Shown here in pieces: positions 1-9,050 of a stretch of DNA of 45,875 nucleotides. Position 1 is the stretch's first letter. Each line of letters starts with the position of its first letter. This DNA is from an uncultured SAR86 cluster bacterium (GTDB lineage: Bacteria; Pseudomonadota; Gammaproteobacteria; Magnimaribacterales; Magnimaribacteraceae): assembly GCA_902532675.1 (NCBI GenBank), contig CACAIY010000010.1:1-45875 (forward strand), written 5' to 3'. The notes beneath the pieces were generated by a model. The model had not been told where the DNA came from and ran no database searches. It worked only from the letters and a program-made list of their open reading frames with translations. The translations under genes and the position numbers were made by a program.

Positions 1-1067
1 TCCCAAAAATAGCTATCAAAAATAATTGCAAATGCTGCTTCTATCCCTCCTGCAACTGAGGCCAGGAGACCACAAAAGAATAAAAATTTGTAAGACCTAT
101 TAATCGTTAAAGTCTCGGCCACTTCTTTAGCTAGGCTTCTTAAAAAGAATTCAACCTTTGTAATAGAAATAATGATAGTTTCAGGAAGTACATGAATGAG
201 TAAGAAGCCAGTTAATCTCATGACGTTGGCTAGAATCCATACGAAGATAAGATGAAATATAAAAATAGAAATGTTAGATAATAGTCTCAGTAATGAACTA
301 TCTTGAGCAGACCAGTTTGGAAAAACTGTATTTAATCTTAATTTTTTTTGAAAAATACTATTAGAATTTATAAAGTCTTCCGGGACATCTGTTTTTTTTG
401 TTTCTGGAGGTTCAATTAAATCTGGTATATGACGGTGAGTTCCTAAACTAGTTACTATTATTCCAATGAATATTAGTATCGCTGCTATTAAGCCATACTC
501 AGCCCATAGTTCTGGATTAGTTCTTCCACCTTCGTATTTATCTTCAAAAACCCACCATACTAAGTTGTAAGTTGTAAGCCCTCCAAACCAACCAAAGAAA
601 TACCTATAGGACATCAAAGAAGTTCTGTCTACATAGTTGTCAGTTAATTCCGGCCCCAATGCAACAGAAGGAACTTCATAGAATGTTATAAATACTCTAA
701 TGATAGTTGCACACACCAATAAATAAGTAAAAAGCTGCCATTGAGTTAGATCATCTGGTGGAACCCATAAATAATAATAAGATAAAGTTACTGGTATTGC
801 GGCAGCATACATAAAAGGATGTCTTCTTCCCCATTTTGATCTCAATCTATCTGAATAATAACCAACCATAGGGTCTGTGATTGCATCGGCTACTAATATT
901 AAATTTAGTGCTAAACCGGCCATCCATGGCTCAAGCCCAAAAGCTATACTGTAGACAAAAAGAACAAAGAAACTAAAGCCATTATTTTTTATACCAAAAG
1001 AGATTGATCCAAAACCATAGAAGAATTTTGTACCGAAGCTTAATTTAGATTTAGAATTTTCTTCCAT
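1..1067 (-). CDS. GPH-family sugar/cation symporter, C-terminus cut by window edge
   Basis: The first 355 codons are visible, from the ATG at 1065-1067 to the left edge with no stop. It is a cytoplasmic-membrane transporter of the glycoside-pentoside-hexuronide (GPH, MFS-like) family, which imports sugars or glycosides with a cation. The family signature is present: D61-A-I-T-D65-P-M-V-G-Y-Y-S-D-R, then K78-W-G-R-R-H-P. It is closely similar to the full-length transporter at 4134-5573 (same F-Y-G-F-G-S-I start, same R-R-H-P-F loop, same F-Y-E-V-P segment). Oddity: the central loop between helices 6 and 7 is about 80 residues longer than in its paralogue and contains two extra hydrophobic stretches (about 265-281 and 286-302). 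It lies 52 bases downstream of the DUF3604 gene and is probably its co-transcribed neighbour. Substrate unknown. Confidence 0.85.
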   Translation of the reverse strand, partial: MEENSKSKLSFGTKFFYGFGSISFGIKNNGFSFFVLFVYSIAFGLEPWMAGLALNLILVADAITDPMVGYYSDRLRSKWGRRHPFMYAAAIPVTLSYYYLWVPPDDLTQWQLFTYLLVCATIIRVFITFYEVPSVALGPELTDNYVDRTSLMSYRYFFGWFGGLTTYNLVWWVFEDKYEGGRTNPELWAEYGLIAAILIFIGIIVTSLGTHRHIPDLIEPPETKKTDVPEDFINSNSIFQKKLRLNTVFPNWSAQDSSLLRLLSNISIFIFHLIFVWILANVMRLTGFLLIHVLPETIIISITKVEFFLRSLAKEVAETLTINRSYKFLFFCGLLASVAGGIEAAFAIIFDSYFW

Positions 1068-1119
1068 GATTATTTCGATAATATTAAAGCGTTTAACTAT
1101 TGATCTTATAGATTAAACA

Positions 1120-3342
1120 TTAAAGATTATAGTAATTTAGATAAATAGGTGAGGACCAGGCTCGCTCTTCCGACATAACTAAACAATCATCGTCTTTCGA
1201 AGTTCTATTATCTCCGTAACAAATATTTACTTCTATGCAATTGCCTTCATCATCATAAGTACATCTTAAACTTCCTGCATTAACCGCCGGAGAAGGTTCT
1301 TGTATTGCTCTAACGTAATAACTTGCATCTCTTGAAGCACTATTAAACTCTTCATCTGAGAATTCAACCTCACAGCCTTGTTGATTTGGTTCACAATTAA
1401 AAACCTTCCATGGGTCAGAAATTAAACCATCGACTTGTTCACCTTTGAATGCTTGAGGTGTAACCTTTATAACTTCTATCCTAGTTATTATCTTTCTTTC
1501 ATCAGAGGGGTTGTAACACTCGTTTTTACATATCCTTTCTATTTCTTCATTAGTGATATTAGTTGAAGAATAGTCAGGGCAACCTGGTTTTTGTTTAAAA
1601 GCACCTACTGCTTTCACTTTAAAAATAGGATTTATAGCTGTTTCAGCAGCTCCACCCATAGGGATGTCAGAGGACTCAGAAATTAAATCAAACCAAAGTA
1701 ATATTCTGTCTCCACTCGTACCGTATGTTTCTTTTCTCTGTAAGCCATTCCAAATAGAATCTCTATCTCTTCCTGTAGAATGAACTGCAGCTAAGCCTCC
1801 CGTAGAAAAGAATGAAGCCTCCCTTTCTGCTTCAAAGGCTCCGAAACCTGCCCTAAGTCCCAGTAACTCGCCTTCTCTTAAATCAATTGATTGTGGCTGA
1901 GAATCTTCTTTTGGATATAAGGTATCTGCAACAAATTCTGAAGACGGTCCATTGGCTTCTGTAGTTACAAATCGGTCTATTTCTTTATACCCTGTCCCAG
2001 GTCTAGCTCTGTGATTATCACTAGAAGCAATAAACCCAAAGTTAAATCTTTTTGGCTCTCCTTCATCAAAATTGGATATCGCCATTCCATATTGGGCTGA
2101 TCCGCCCGGTCTATAATTAAAAGAAGGGAGAAAACAATCACGGCATTGACCAGAATCTAACCAATCCTCTATTTCGACACCAGGTATCGTTAAATGACCA
2201 GCTACACCCATTACAGCATAATTCTCTCTTGCCTCTTCTGCTCTAGATAAACATATTTGTTCTTCTATATCTGCATTGACGCATCTTTCATAAATAATTT
2301 CTCCTGCTCTCCAACAGCTTGGTAAATAGTTATTCGATGGCTCAGGACAAGTTAAATTTCCATCTAGATCATTTTCAAGGGCTCTCCATGGTCTGTATTC
2401 CTCTGAATTTCCATGCCCTGACATGACTTCAAATAAAATTTGTAAGTTTTCATCATTAAAATCAGATTCTAGTTGTTTGTCTAAGGTAATTGTTGGGGGA
2501 CTATAGAAACCCCAAGTATTACCATGAGGTATTACGATAGCAGGCAAATCGAGCTCATTTAATTTTCTAAATAAATCTTGAGGAGTATCAGCTGATTCAT
2601 AACAATCTTCATCAAGCAAATCAGAACTTACTCCTTCTTCACAAAATTTTCCCCCTTGTAATTCTTGAGCAAAACTAATGAAATTAAAATACCTATGCCT
2701 ATTTTCAAAATCTAGAAAAGCTGCTGGTCGTAGCATCGTTGCCTGACCTGGTAGAGTATTTCTCATTCCATTAGTTGCAACTCCTCCTGCACCAATTGCC
2801 CTTTTAGGTGTTTTGTTTTCCTCTATATCAAGAAACATAACGTTTTTATGTCCGTAATGACTTTCAGCATTTGTTCCTACTTGGGTCCATTCGTACCCTA
2901 GGAAAGTTACTAAATCAGGATCTGTTGTATCTGTTGGCGCGTTGCAACTTCTTACTGCTTCCTTTATAGATTTCCATTTTCTTGGAGTTAACGCTTCAGC
3001 ATGATCCGTACTGACCCAAAAATCTAAATTGGCACAGAATCTAGCAAAATCACAAGCATCCGATATAGGATGTGGACCTTCTCCATTCATAATCGGTAAA
3101 CTCCAAAAGAAAGCATCAGTTGAATAGGTTGTATGAACGTGGGTATCGCCAAATAATATTTGTTTTGTTTTACCAAAGGGTTCTTGAGCAATTAGTTTAT
3201 TTTGGACTAAGTTTTTTGGTATTTCAGAATTTACTGAGACTCCAGGCTCTTCCAGCTCCCCATATAAATTCATATAGACACCGGCCACATAAACACCAAG
3301 AACTAAAACTATAGCCCCTAAAAAAATAGTCACATATCGCAT
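1120..3342 (-). CDS. DUF3604 family protein, membrane-anchored
   Basis: A 740-residue protein with one N-terminal hydrophobic segment (about residues 4-24), so it is probably anchored in the inner membrane or exported with an uncleaved signal. From about residue 62 it has the DUF3604 beginning F-G-D-T-H68-V-H70-T-T-Y-S-T-D-A, a His-rich PHP-like metal-binding entry motif, and later S-D-N-H (near 445) typical of the family. DUF3604 proteins are common in marine bacteria; their reaction is not established, although the fold suggests a metal-dependent hydrolase. Many cysteines in the second half (for example C-P-D-Y, C-K-N-E-C) fit an exported, disulfide-bonded domain. It starts 3 bases after the rhomboid gene stops, so it belongs to the operon transporter - rhomboid - DUF3604 - transporter. 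Confidence 0.85.
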   Translation of the reverse strand: MRYVTIFLGAIVLVLGVYVAGVYMNLYGELEEPGVSVNSEIPKNLVQNKLIAQEPFGKTKQILFGDTHVHTTYSTDAFFWSLPIMNGEGPHPISDACDFARFCANLDFWVSTDHAEALTPRKWKSIKEAVRSCNAPTDTTDPDLVTFLGYEWTQVGTNAESHYGHKNVMFLDIEENKTPKRAIGAGGVATNGMRNTLPGQATMLRPAAFLDFENRHRYFNFISFAQELQGGKFCEEGVSSDLLDEDCYESADTPQDLFRKLNELDLPAIVIPHGNTWGFYSPPTITLDKQLESDFNDENLQILFEVMSGHGNSEEYRPWRALENDLDGNLTCPEPSNNYLPSCWRAGEIIYERCVNADIEEQICLSRAEEARENYAVMGVAGHLTIPGVEIEDWLDSGQCRDCFLPSFNYRPGGSAQYGMAISNFDEGEPKRFNFGFIASSDNHRARPGTGYKEIDRFVTTEANGPSSEFVADTLYPKEDSQPQSIDLREGELLGLRAGFGAFEAEREASFFSTGGLAAVHSTGRDRDSIWNGLQRKETYGTSGDRILLWFDLISESSDIPMGGAAETAINPIFKVKAVGAFKQKPGCPDYSSTNITNEEIERICKNECYNPSDERKIITRIEVIKVTPQAFKGEQVDGLISDPWKVFNCEPNQQGCEVEFSDEEFNSASRDASYYVRAIQEPSPAVNAGSLRCTYDDEGNCIEVNICYGDNRTSKDDDCLVMSEERAWSSPIYLNYYNL

Positions 3343-3345
3343 TTC

Positions 3346-4134
3346 TTAATTCTTATCTTTTTTGTTAGCGGTGTCGATAAAATCTTGCATAAAATTATCA
3401 CTACTATTCTTTGATCTTAAATTACTAAAGTCAAAGTTAGCCGATTGAAAGGCTTGTGAATGTGACTCTTGAAACAAGCTAATATTTTCTCTCTTAAAAA
3501 ATGGAATTAATATCATTCCTGCTACAAAACCCCCTATGTGAGCAAAATATGCTACTCCCCCTTCAGCACCAAAAGATGCGTTAAAAAACTGACTAATTAT
3601 CCAAAATCCTAAAACGATAAATGCAGGAATTCGTATAACTGATATAAATATAATAATCCACATCAATACATTCACATTAGCTTTAGGATGCAATAAAAGA
3701 TATCCTCCCAACACTCCAGCAATGGCGCCGCTTGCTCCAATCATTGGAATACTGGAACTAGGGTCGATAACTACCTGAAGATAGGCTGCTCCAATTCCTG
3801 ATAATAAATAAAAAATAATAAATTTACTCCTTCCCATGCTGTCTTCGATATTGTCACCAAATATCCATAAAAAAACCATGTTTCCAATTAGATGCATCCA
3901 GCTTCCATGCATAAACATTGACGTAAAAATAGACAAGGAAGGGGCGATATAACTTTCTTGGTCGCCTAGCAAAGCGGCTGGTACAACTCCAAAGTTATAA
4001 ACTGCTTCGTTACTTAAATTAGTGGGCAAAGAGCTTTGCCATAAGAAGACAAAAACACATATTGCAATAAGACAATAACAAACATATGGCCTATCGGTAG
4101 TTGGATTGTCATCTGAAAAGGGAAAGAAAAACAT
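3346..4134 (-). CDS. Rhomboid family intramembrane serine protease
   Basis: A 262-residue polytopic membrane protein. The rhomboid signatures are all visible: H76-G-S-W-M-H81-L-I-G-N85 in helix 2, the nucleophile motif G133-A-S135-G-A in helix 4, and the catalytic H199 in A-H-I-G-G-F. Rhomboids cleave single-pass membrane substrates within the lipid bilayer. The start ATG shares its base with the last base of the upstream transporter stop (4134), so translation is probably coupled. The immediate downstream neighbour, DUF3604, has a single N-terminal transmembrane segment; a protease-substrate relation is conceivable but only inferred from position. The C-terminal tail after residue 215 is cytoplasmic, charged and without a recognisable domain. 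Confidence 0.92.
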   Translation of the reverse strand: MFFFPFSDDNPTTDRPYVCYCLIAICVFVFLWQSSLPTNLSNEAVYNFGVVPAALLGDQESYIAPSLSIFTSMFMHGSWMHLIGNMVFLWIFGDNIEDSMGRSKFIIFYLLSGIGAAYLQVVIDPSSSIPMIGASGAIAGVLGGYLLLHPKANVNVLMWIIIFISVIRIPAFIVLGFWIISQFFNASFGAEGGVAYFAHIGGFVAGMILIPFFKRENISLFQESHSQAFQSANFDFSNLRSKNSSDNFMQDFIDTANKKDKN

Positions 4135-5573
4135 TATTTTTTTTCTACATAACCTAAATCAGATATATGAGTATTGTGTTTACCTCTGTCAATGTCGTAC
4201 ATTAAAACAAGCAAAGTAGAAACAAAAGGTAACGTCATACTTATTATTAGATGAATTAAGGCAAATCTATTTATAACTTCTCCGCCATACAGTTCTCCAG
4301 CCATTTCAGGATTATCAAATCCTGCAACTGTTAATATAATTCCAGATACTAATACACCTCCTGCACCTACAAGCTTATGCACAAACGAACTTACTGTGCC
4401 CAACAAGCCCTCTTCTCTTCTTCCGGTTTTATTCTCTACTTGTTCTGTAATATCCATCACCATTGATCCAATAAATACAAAACCAAGAGCTCCGAGAGAA
4501 GCCATAGATGCGCCATGTATAGCTAATAAATACCAAAGACCATCTGAACCATTAGCAGGAATGATATTTGTACCGTAATAAATATCTATTAACCTAAAGG
4601 CTATTGGCATTGGCCCAACAATTACAGTTGTTAGAAAGATTCCAACCGTTATCCTTTTTTTATTCCTGCCATAAGCTATTCTAGGAGCAAAGCCTACTAA
4701 AGCTATTACGCAAATAGGTGTTATTAAAGACCAAGCCGCTATCGTCTGTGGTTTCCATTGCCACAGGTATTCATTGTAGTAAGTTCCTACTCCAGACTCT
4801 AAACCTACTAATAAAGAATAGAAGCAACCTGAAGCAAACAATACAAGCCATGATTTATTAGAAAGTGTTTGTATTAACTCTGAAGAAAATGAACGTAAAT
4901 CAAGAGATCTGGGTGGTGGTTTGTGTAGTTCAGATATATTTCTATGTGTACCAATAGTAGTTACGGCGGTTCCAATAAATATCCCTATACCTCCCCAAAA
5001 AGCTAAAATTTGATATCCATTAAAATCTACAAATGAATCTAACCAATAATATCGAGCTATAAAATCTATACCTGCCCCTCCAAACCAACCAAACATCATT
5101 GATAGGGAAGCAAGAGTATTTCTTTGGTCATAATCCTTAGAGAGTTCAGGCGCCAATGCACCTCTTGGAACTTCAAATAAAGTCATGGAAATTCTTAAAA
5201 TCATTAACAGAAATACTAATCTCCAAAAAAGGTTGCCGTCGTCCATTTCACCTGGAGCTGGGCCAGCGATTAAAAAATAATAAGCTAAAGAAAAAGGAAT
5301 AATTGAAAAATACAAGAAAGGATGTCTTCTTCCATATTTGCTATTTGTTCGATCAGACCAAATCCCTATTATGGGATCAGATACTGCATCTATTATTAAA
5401 GCTAGAAAAAAAGCAGTGGATACAGTCCATGCATCTAAACCTAAAACCTGGTTGTAATAAATGAGCAGAAAAGTTCCTAATAAATTATTCTTTATTCCGA
5501 CTGCAATAGATCCAAAACCATAAAAGAATTGGGTAGATCGATTTGCTCTGTGCGCCTGTTGGGTGCTTTCCAT
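4134..5573 (-). CDS. GPH-family sugar/cation symporter
   Basis: A full-length 479-residue transporter with about 12 hydrophobic segments and the GPH signature D62-A-V-S-D66-P-I-I-G-I-W-S-D-R followed by K79-Y-G-R-R-H-P-F. GPH transporters import glycosides, oligosaccharides or uronates with H+ or Na+. Its central cytoplasmic loop (about residues 215-242) is of ordinary length, unlike the long insert in the paralogue at 1-1067. It is the first gene of the minus-strand operon with rhomboid and DUF3604; the 123-base gap to the divergent dehydrogenase at 5697 should hold its promoter. Substrate cannot be read from sequence; the cytoplasmic GH3 enzyme at 6607-9039 makes a beta-linked oligosaccharide plausible. 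Confidence 0.9.
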   Translation of the reverse strand: MESTQQAHRANRSTQFFYGFGSIAVGIKNNLLGTFLLIYYNQVLGLDAWTVSTAFFLALIIDAVSDPIIGIWSDRTNSKYGRRHPFLYFSIIPFSLAYYFLIAGPAPGEMDDGNLFWRLVFLLMILRISMTLFEVPRGALAPELSKDYDQRNTLASLSMMFGWFGGAGIDFIARYYWLDSFVDFNGYQILAFWGGIGIFIGTAVTTIGTHRNISELHKPPPRSLDLRSFSSELIQTLSNKSWLVLFASGCFYSLLVGLESGVGTYYNEYLWQWKPQTIAAWSLITPICVIALVGFAPRIAYGRNKKRITVGIFLTTVIVGPMPIAFRLIDIYYGTNIIPANGSDGLWYLLAIHGASMASLGALGFVFIGSMVMDITEQVENKTGRREEGLLGTVSSFVHKLVGAGGVLVSGIILTVAGFDNPEMAGELYGGEVINRFALIHLIISMTLPFVSTLLVLMYDIDRGKHNTHISDLGYVEKK

Positions 5574-5696
5574 AACGTTTTATTATTATCCCTCTAAATA
5601 TCTATTTATATAGTAAATAAGTAAAAATAAATAGCTGTATTTTTATATAAAACCACTTATTCTTAACTCTTCATTAACTTTAAAAAAGAATTAATT

Positions 5697-6605
5697 ATGG
5701 GAAGACTAAATAATAAAGTGGCCATCATCACAGGTGCGGGAAGAGGAATAGGTAAAGAAATCTGCCTATACCTAGCTAAAGAGGGAGCAAAAATAGTAGT
5801 TAATGACCTTGGTGGGGACAGAGACGGATCTGGAGGTGGCAAGATTGCGGATGAAGTTGTCAATGAAATCAATGATTTAGGATCAGAAGCTGTAGCGAAT
5901 TATGATTCAGTTGGTACGGTTGAAGGAGGTAAGAATATCTTTAATTCTGCCATGGATGCTTTTGGTCAAGCTGATATTCTAGTCAATAATGCGGGCATCC
6001 TGAGAGATAGAACTCTTTACAATATGGAAGAGTCAGATTGGGATGTCATTATGGAAGTTCACCTTAAGGGACACTACAACTGTACAAGACCTCTGGTTAG
6101 ATACATTAGAGATACTAATAGAAGTGACTGCAGAATTATTAATATGTCTTCGGTGTCTGGTTTATTTGGAAATTTTGGTCAAGTCAATTACGGGGCTGCC
6201 AAGGAAGGAATAGCTGGATTTACAAGATCGCTTGCTTTAGAGGTTGCTAAATATAAATGCACTGTAAATACCATATCTCCAGGTGCAGCAACTAGACTAA
6301 CAATAGATCTTATAGAGGCAGCTGGAAGAAAATATGATGAAAATGACTGGACTCAAGGACCGGGGCAAATAGCACCTGTTGTTGCATGGCTTTGTACAGA
6401 CGCAGCTAAAGACATCACATCACAAATAATACATTCACAAGGGGGCATTCTTGGAATAATGCAACAACCAGCTATTATCAAATCATTTACAACTGATAAC
6501 TTATGGTCTCTTGATCAACTGGATAGTTTAATTCCTGAACTAGTTGAAACCAGAAAATTTCATGATGAAGAGGTTGCCGAGAAAGGTGCACCTAAGAAAG
6601 TCTAA
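5697..6605 (+). CDS. Short-chain dehydrogenase, 17beta-HSD type 4 / (3R)-hydroxyacyl-CoA dehydrogenase-like
   Basis: A 302-residue NAD(P)-dependent SDR. Visible motifs: T12-G-A-G-R-G-I-G19 cofactor loop, N97-N-A-G100, catalytic S152, Y165 and K169. The stretch N36-D-L-G-G-D-R-D-G-S-G-G and the Y69-D-S-V following it are characteristic of the dehydrogenase domain of peroxisomal multifunctional enzyme 2 (HSD17B4) and its bacterial relatives, which oxidise (3R)-hydroxyacyl-CoA or hydroxysteroids. Here the domain stands alone, without the hydratase or sterol-carrier domains. It is the only plus-strand gene in the first 11 kb and converges on the GH3 gene with just one base between the two stop codons. 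Confidence 0.9.
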   Translation: MGRLNNKVAIITGAGRGIGKEICLYLAKEGAKIVVNDLGGDRDGSGGGKIADEVVNEINDLGSEAVANYDSVGTVEGGKNIFNSAMDAFGQADILVNNAGILRDRTLYNMEESDWDVIMEVHLKGHYNCTRPLVRYIRDTNRSDCRIINMSSVSGLFGNFGQVNYGAAKEGIAGFTRSLALEVAKYKCTVNTISPGAATRLTIDLIEAAGRKYDENDWTQGPGQIAPVVAWLCTDAAKDITSQIIHSQGGILGIMQQPAIIKSFTTDNLWSLDQLDSLIPELVETRKFHDEEVAEKGAPKKV

Positions 6606-6606
6606 T

Positions 6607-9039
6607 TTATCCTAACCAAACTTCTGCAGATTCACGAATGTCTGCAGAAGAAGAACCAAACTCAAAAATATATTGTGCAGGCTCTACTTGCCAAGTTTTT
6701 GTTTCTGTATTCCAATAAGATAAATCTCTTTCATTTACTTCAAATGTTATTTTCTTAGATTCGCCAGGAGTTAAATTTACTTTCTGGAATTTTTTTAATT
6801 CTTTTAAAGGTCTATCTATCTTTGAGTTTTGAATAGATGAATAGCATTGAACAACCTCCTTGCCTTCTATTTCACCTGTATTAGTTATTTCAAGTTCAAA
6901 TGCTGCAACTGAACTAGTGCCCTTAGGAGGAATTGCTCTAGCGTTAGAATAAGTAAAAGAAGTATAAGAAAGCCCATGTCCAAAGGGATATAAAGGGGTA
7001 ATATTTTCTTTTTCGTACCACCTATAGCCTATATAAAGACCTTCTTTGTAATCCATCTGTAGGTCTTTTCCTGGGTAAGTGTTATATGCAGGAGTATCCT
7101 CTAATTTAATTGGAAAAGTTGTTGGTAGTTTTCCTGATGGATTAACTTTACCAAAAATAATATCCGCTAATGAATTTCCAAATTCTTGACCTGGAAACCA
7201 ACATTGAAGGATGGCATTAGCTTCATCATTCCATGGCATCTCACAAGGAGCTCCTGTGTTAAGAACTACTACCGTATTTTTGTTCGCTTTACATACCTTT
7301 TCTATTAATTCATTTTGTCTTAAAGGCAATAATAAAGAATCTCTATCATTTCCTTCAGTTTCCCAATCAGAATTTGTACCTACTAAAAGGATGGTTGCGT
7401 CAGATTCTTTTGCCAAATTTACAGCTGCTTCCATAAGGTCATGATCATCAGGTGCTAACATTCCTATCTGCACAGCAGGAAACCTTCCTTCCCATTTGTA
7501 TTCGACTTGAAAGGAGTACTCTTTTCCTGATTCAAGTATTTTTTTCCCTCGTTTCGCTTTACTTCCCATACCGAAGAAAGCATCTCCAGGGTCTTGTGAA
7601 GACCAGTTATCAATTAAATCTTCATCATCAATAAACAATCTAGAAGGACCGATACTAAATATTTCAAAATCATATTCTCCACTTATTTCAGGCTTGATTA
7701 TTCCACTAAAACGAACACTTAAAGAAGGTTTTTTAGAGCTAGAAACTATATCTAATCCAAAGCCACCTAAAGCCCAGAATTTTCCTCCTTCTAAGTATTT
7801 TGTTTCTACTGGAGATCCCGCAAATTCCTGACCATCAAAGAACTCAACTTTATAACCCTTTCCTTCATTCAATAATTCTTTTGGAATAGAAGGTAGGAAT
7901 TTATGCGTATGACAACCTTTAGCGAAGGAGACTTCAACATCACTGACGGCATTATTTATTCCTTCTAGCGGATGAACTACATAATGCGGATTTAAAGCTG
8001 CACTCCCTCCACCAAGGTATTGTCCTTTTAAAGCATTAGGGCCAATAACGGCTAGTTTCTTTAGTTTATCGACTTGAAATGGTAAAACTGAAATATTTTT
8101 TAAGAGAACCATGCCTTCAGCACCTGATCGTCTTATTAAAGCATGATCTTCTTCTAAATCATTTGTTTTTTCTGGTTGTTCTTCTGGGTTATCTAATCGA
8201 CCAGTAAATTCAGCAACTCTAAGAATTCTTCTCACTTTATCGTTTACTATCTCTTCATCAACCTTGCCATCGTTCACTTCCTTAACTAGATTATCTCCCC
8301 AACTTTTAGCAGGTCCTGGCATTTCACAATCCAATCCACCATTGGCATTTCCCACTGTATCTAATGCAGCTCCCCAGTCACTTACAACGTAACCAGGAAA
8401 ATTCCACTCTTCTTTTAAGATATCTATTAATAATTCTTTATGGGAAGAGCAAAAAGTATTATTCAATTGATTGTAAGCCGACATGACTGACATTGATCCT
8501 GCTTTAACTCCCATCTCAAAAGGCAGTAAGTACAACTCCCGCAAAGTCCTTTCATCAATGTTTGAGCTTACAAAATGTCTTTGGAATTCTGTATCATTGC
8601 CTATGAAATGCTTTAAGCACGCTGAAACTCCTACAGACTGAACTCCTTTTACATAACTAGAAGCTAATTCACCAGTTAATAAAGGATCTTCGGAGTAACA
8701 CTCGAAGTGCCTTCCTCCCAAAGGATGCCTGTGTAAATTTATTGTTGGACCTAAGAGAACATCTGCATCTTTACTTTTAGCTTCTATTCCAATAGCTCTA
8801 GCAATTTCTTCAATGTTATCTAAGTCCCAAGAAGAAGAAAGACAAGAGGCGCTTGGGAAACAAGCAGAAGTTTCTCCTGATACAGAATCACCTCTGGCTC
8901 CAATAGGACCATCGGTCATCTTTATTCTTGGAATGCCTAATCTAGGAACAGCTGTGGTGTGCCAAGCACTTGAACCAGAAAGTATTGAAACTTTTTCTTC
9001 AAGAGTTAAATCCTTGATTAAAGACTCAATTCTTTCCAT
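6607..9039 (-). CDS. Glycoside hydrolase family 3 beta-glycosidase with PA14 insert
   Basis: An 810-residue GH3 enzyme, retaining exo-acting, removing terminal beta-linked sugars (most often beta-glucose). The (beta/alpha)8 domain has K143-H-F-I-G-N-D, and the nucleophile D221 in V-V-S-D-W-G-A. A PA14 domain (about residues 385-530) is inserted in the second alpha/beta domain, as in the yeast-type beta-glucosidase subfamily, where it shapes the substrate pocket. The C-terminus is the fibronectin-III-like domain (about 725-800). No signal peptide is present, so the enzyme is cytoplasmic and needs an oligosaccharide importer; the two GPH transporters nearby fit. The upstream HD gene ends 11 bases before its start codon region, suggesting co-transcription with 9051-9629. 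Confidence 0.95.
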   Translation of the reverse strand: MERIESLIKDLTLEEKVSILSGSSAWHTTAVPRLGIPRIKMTDGPIGARGDSVSGETSACFPSASCLSSSWDLDNIEEIARAIGIEAKSKDADVLLGPTINLHRHPLGGRHFECYSEDPLLTGELASSYVKGVQSVGVSACLKHFIGNDTEFQRHFVSSNIDERTLRELYLLPFEMGVKAGSMSVMSAYNQLNNTFCSSHKELLIDILKEEWNFPGYVVSDWGAALDTVGNANGGLDCEMPGPAKSWGDNLVKEVNDGKVDEEIVNDKVRRILRVAEFTGRLDNPEEQPEKTNDLEEDHALIRRSGAEGMVLLKNISVLPFQVDKLKKLAVIGPNALKGQYLGGGSAALNPHYVVHPLEGINNAVSDVEVSFAKGCHTHKFLPSIPKELLNEGKGYKVEFFDGQEFAGSPVETKYLEGGKFWALGGFGLDIVSSSKKPSLSVRFSGIIKPEISGEYDFEIFSIGPSRLFIDDEDLIDNWSSQDPGDAFFGMGSKAKRGKKILESGKEYSFQVEYKWEGRFPAVQIGMLAPDDHDLMEAAVNLAKESDATILLVGTNSDWETEGNDRDSLLLPLRQNELIEKVCKANKNTVVVLNTGAPCEMPWNDEANAILQCWFPGQEFGNSLADIIFGKVNPSGKLPTTFPIKLEDTPAYNTYPGKDLQMDYKEGLYIGYRWYEKENITPLYPFGHGLSYTSFTYSNARAIPPKGTSSVAAFELEITNTGEIEGKEVVQCYSSIQNSKIDRPLKELKKFQKVNLTPGESKKITFEVNERDLSYWNTETKTWQVEPAQYIFEFGSSSADIRESAEVWLG

Positions 9040-9050
9040 AGAATTAATAT

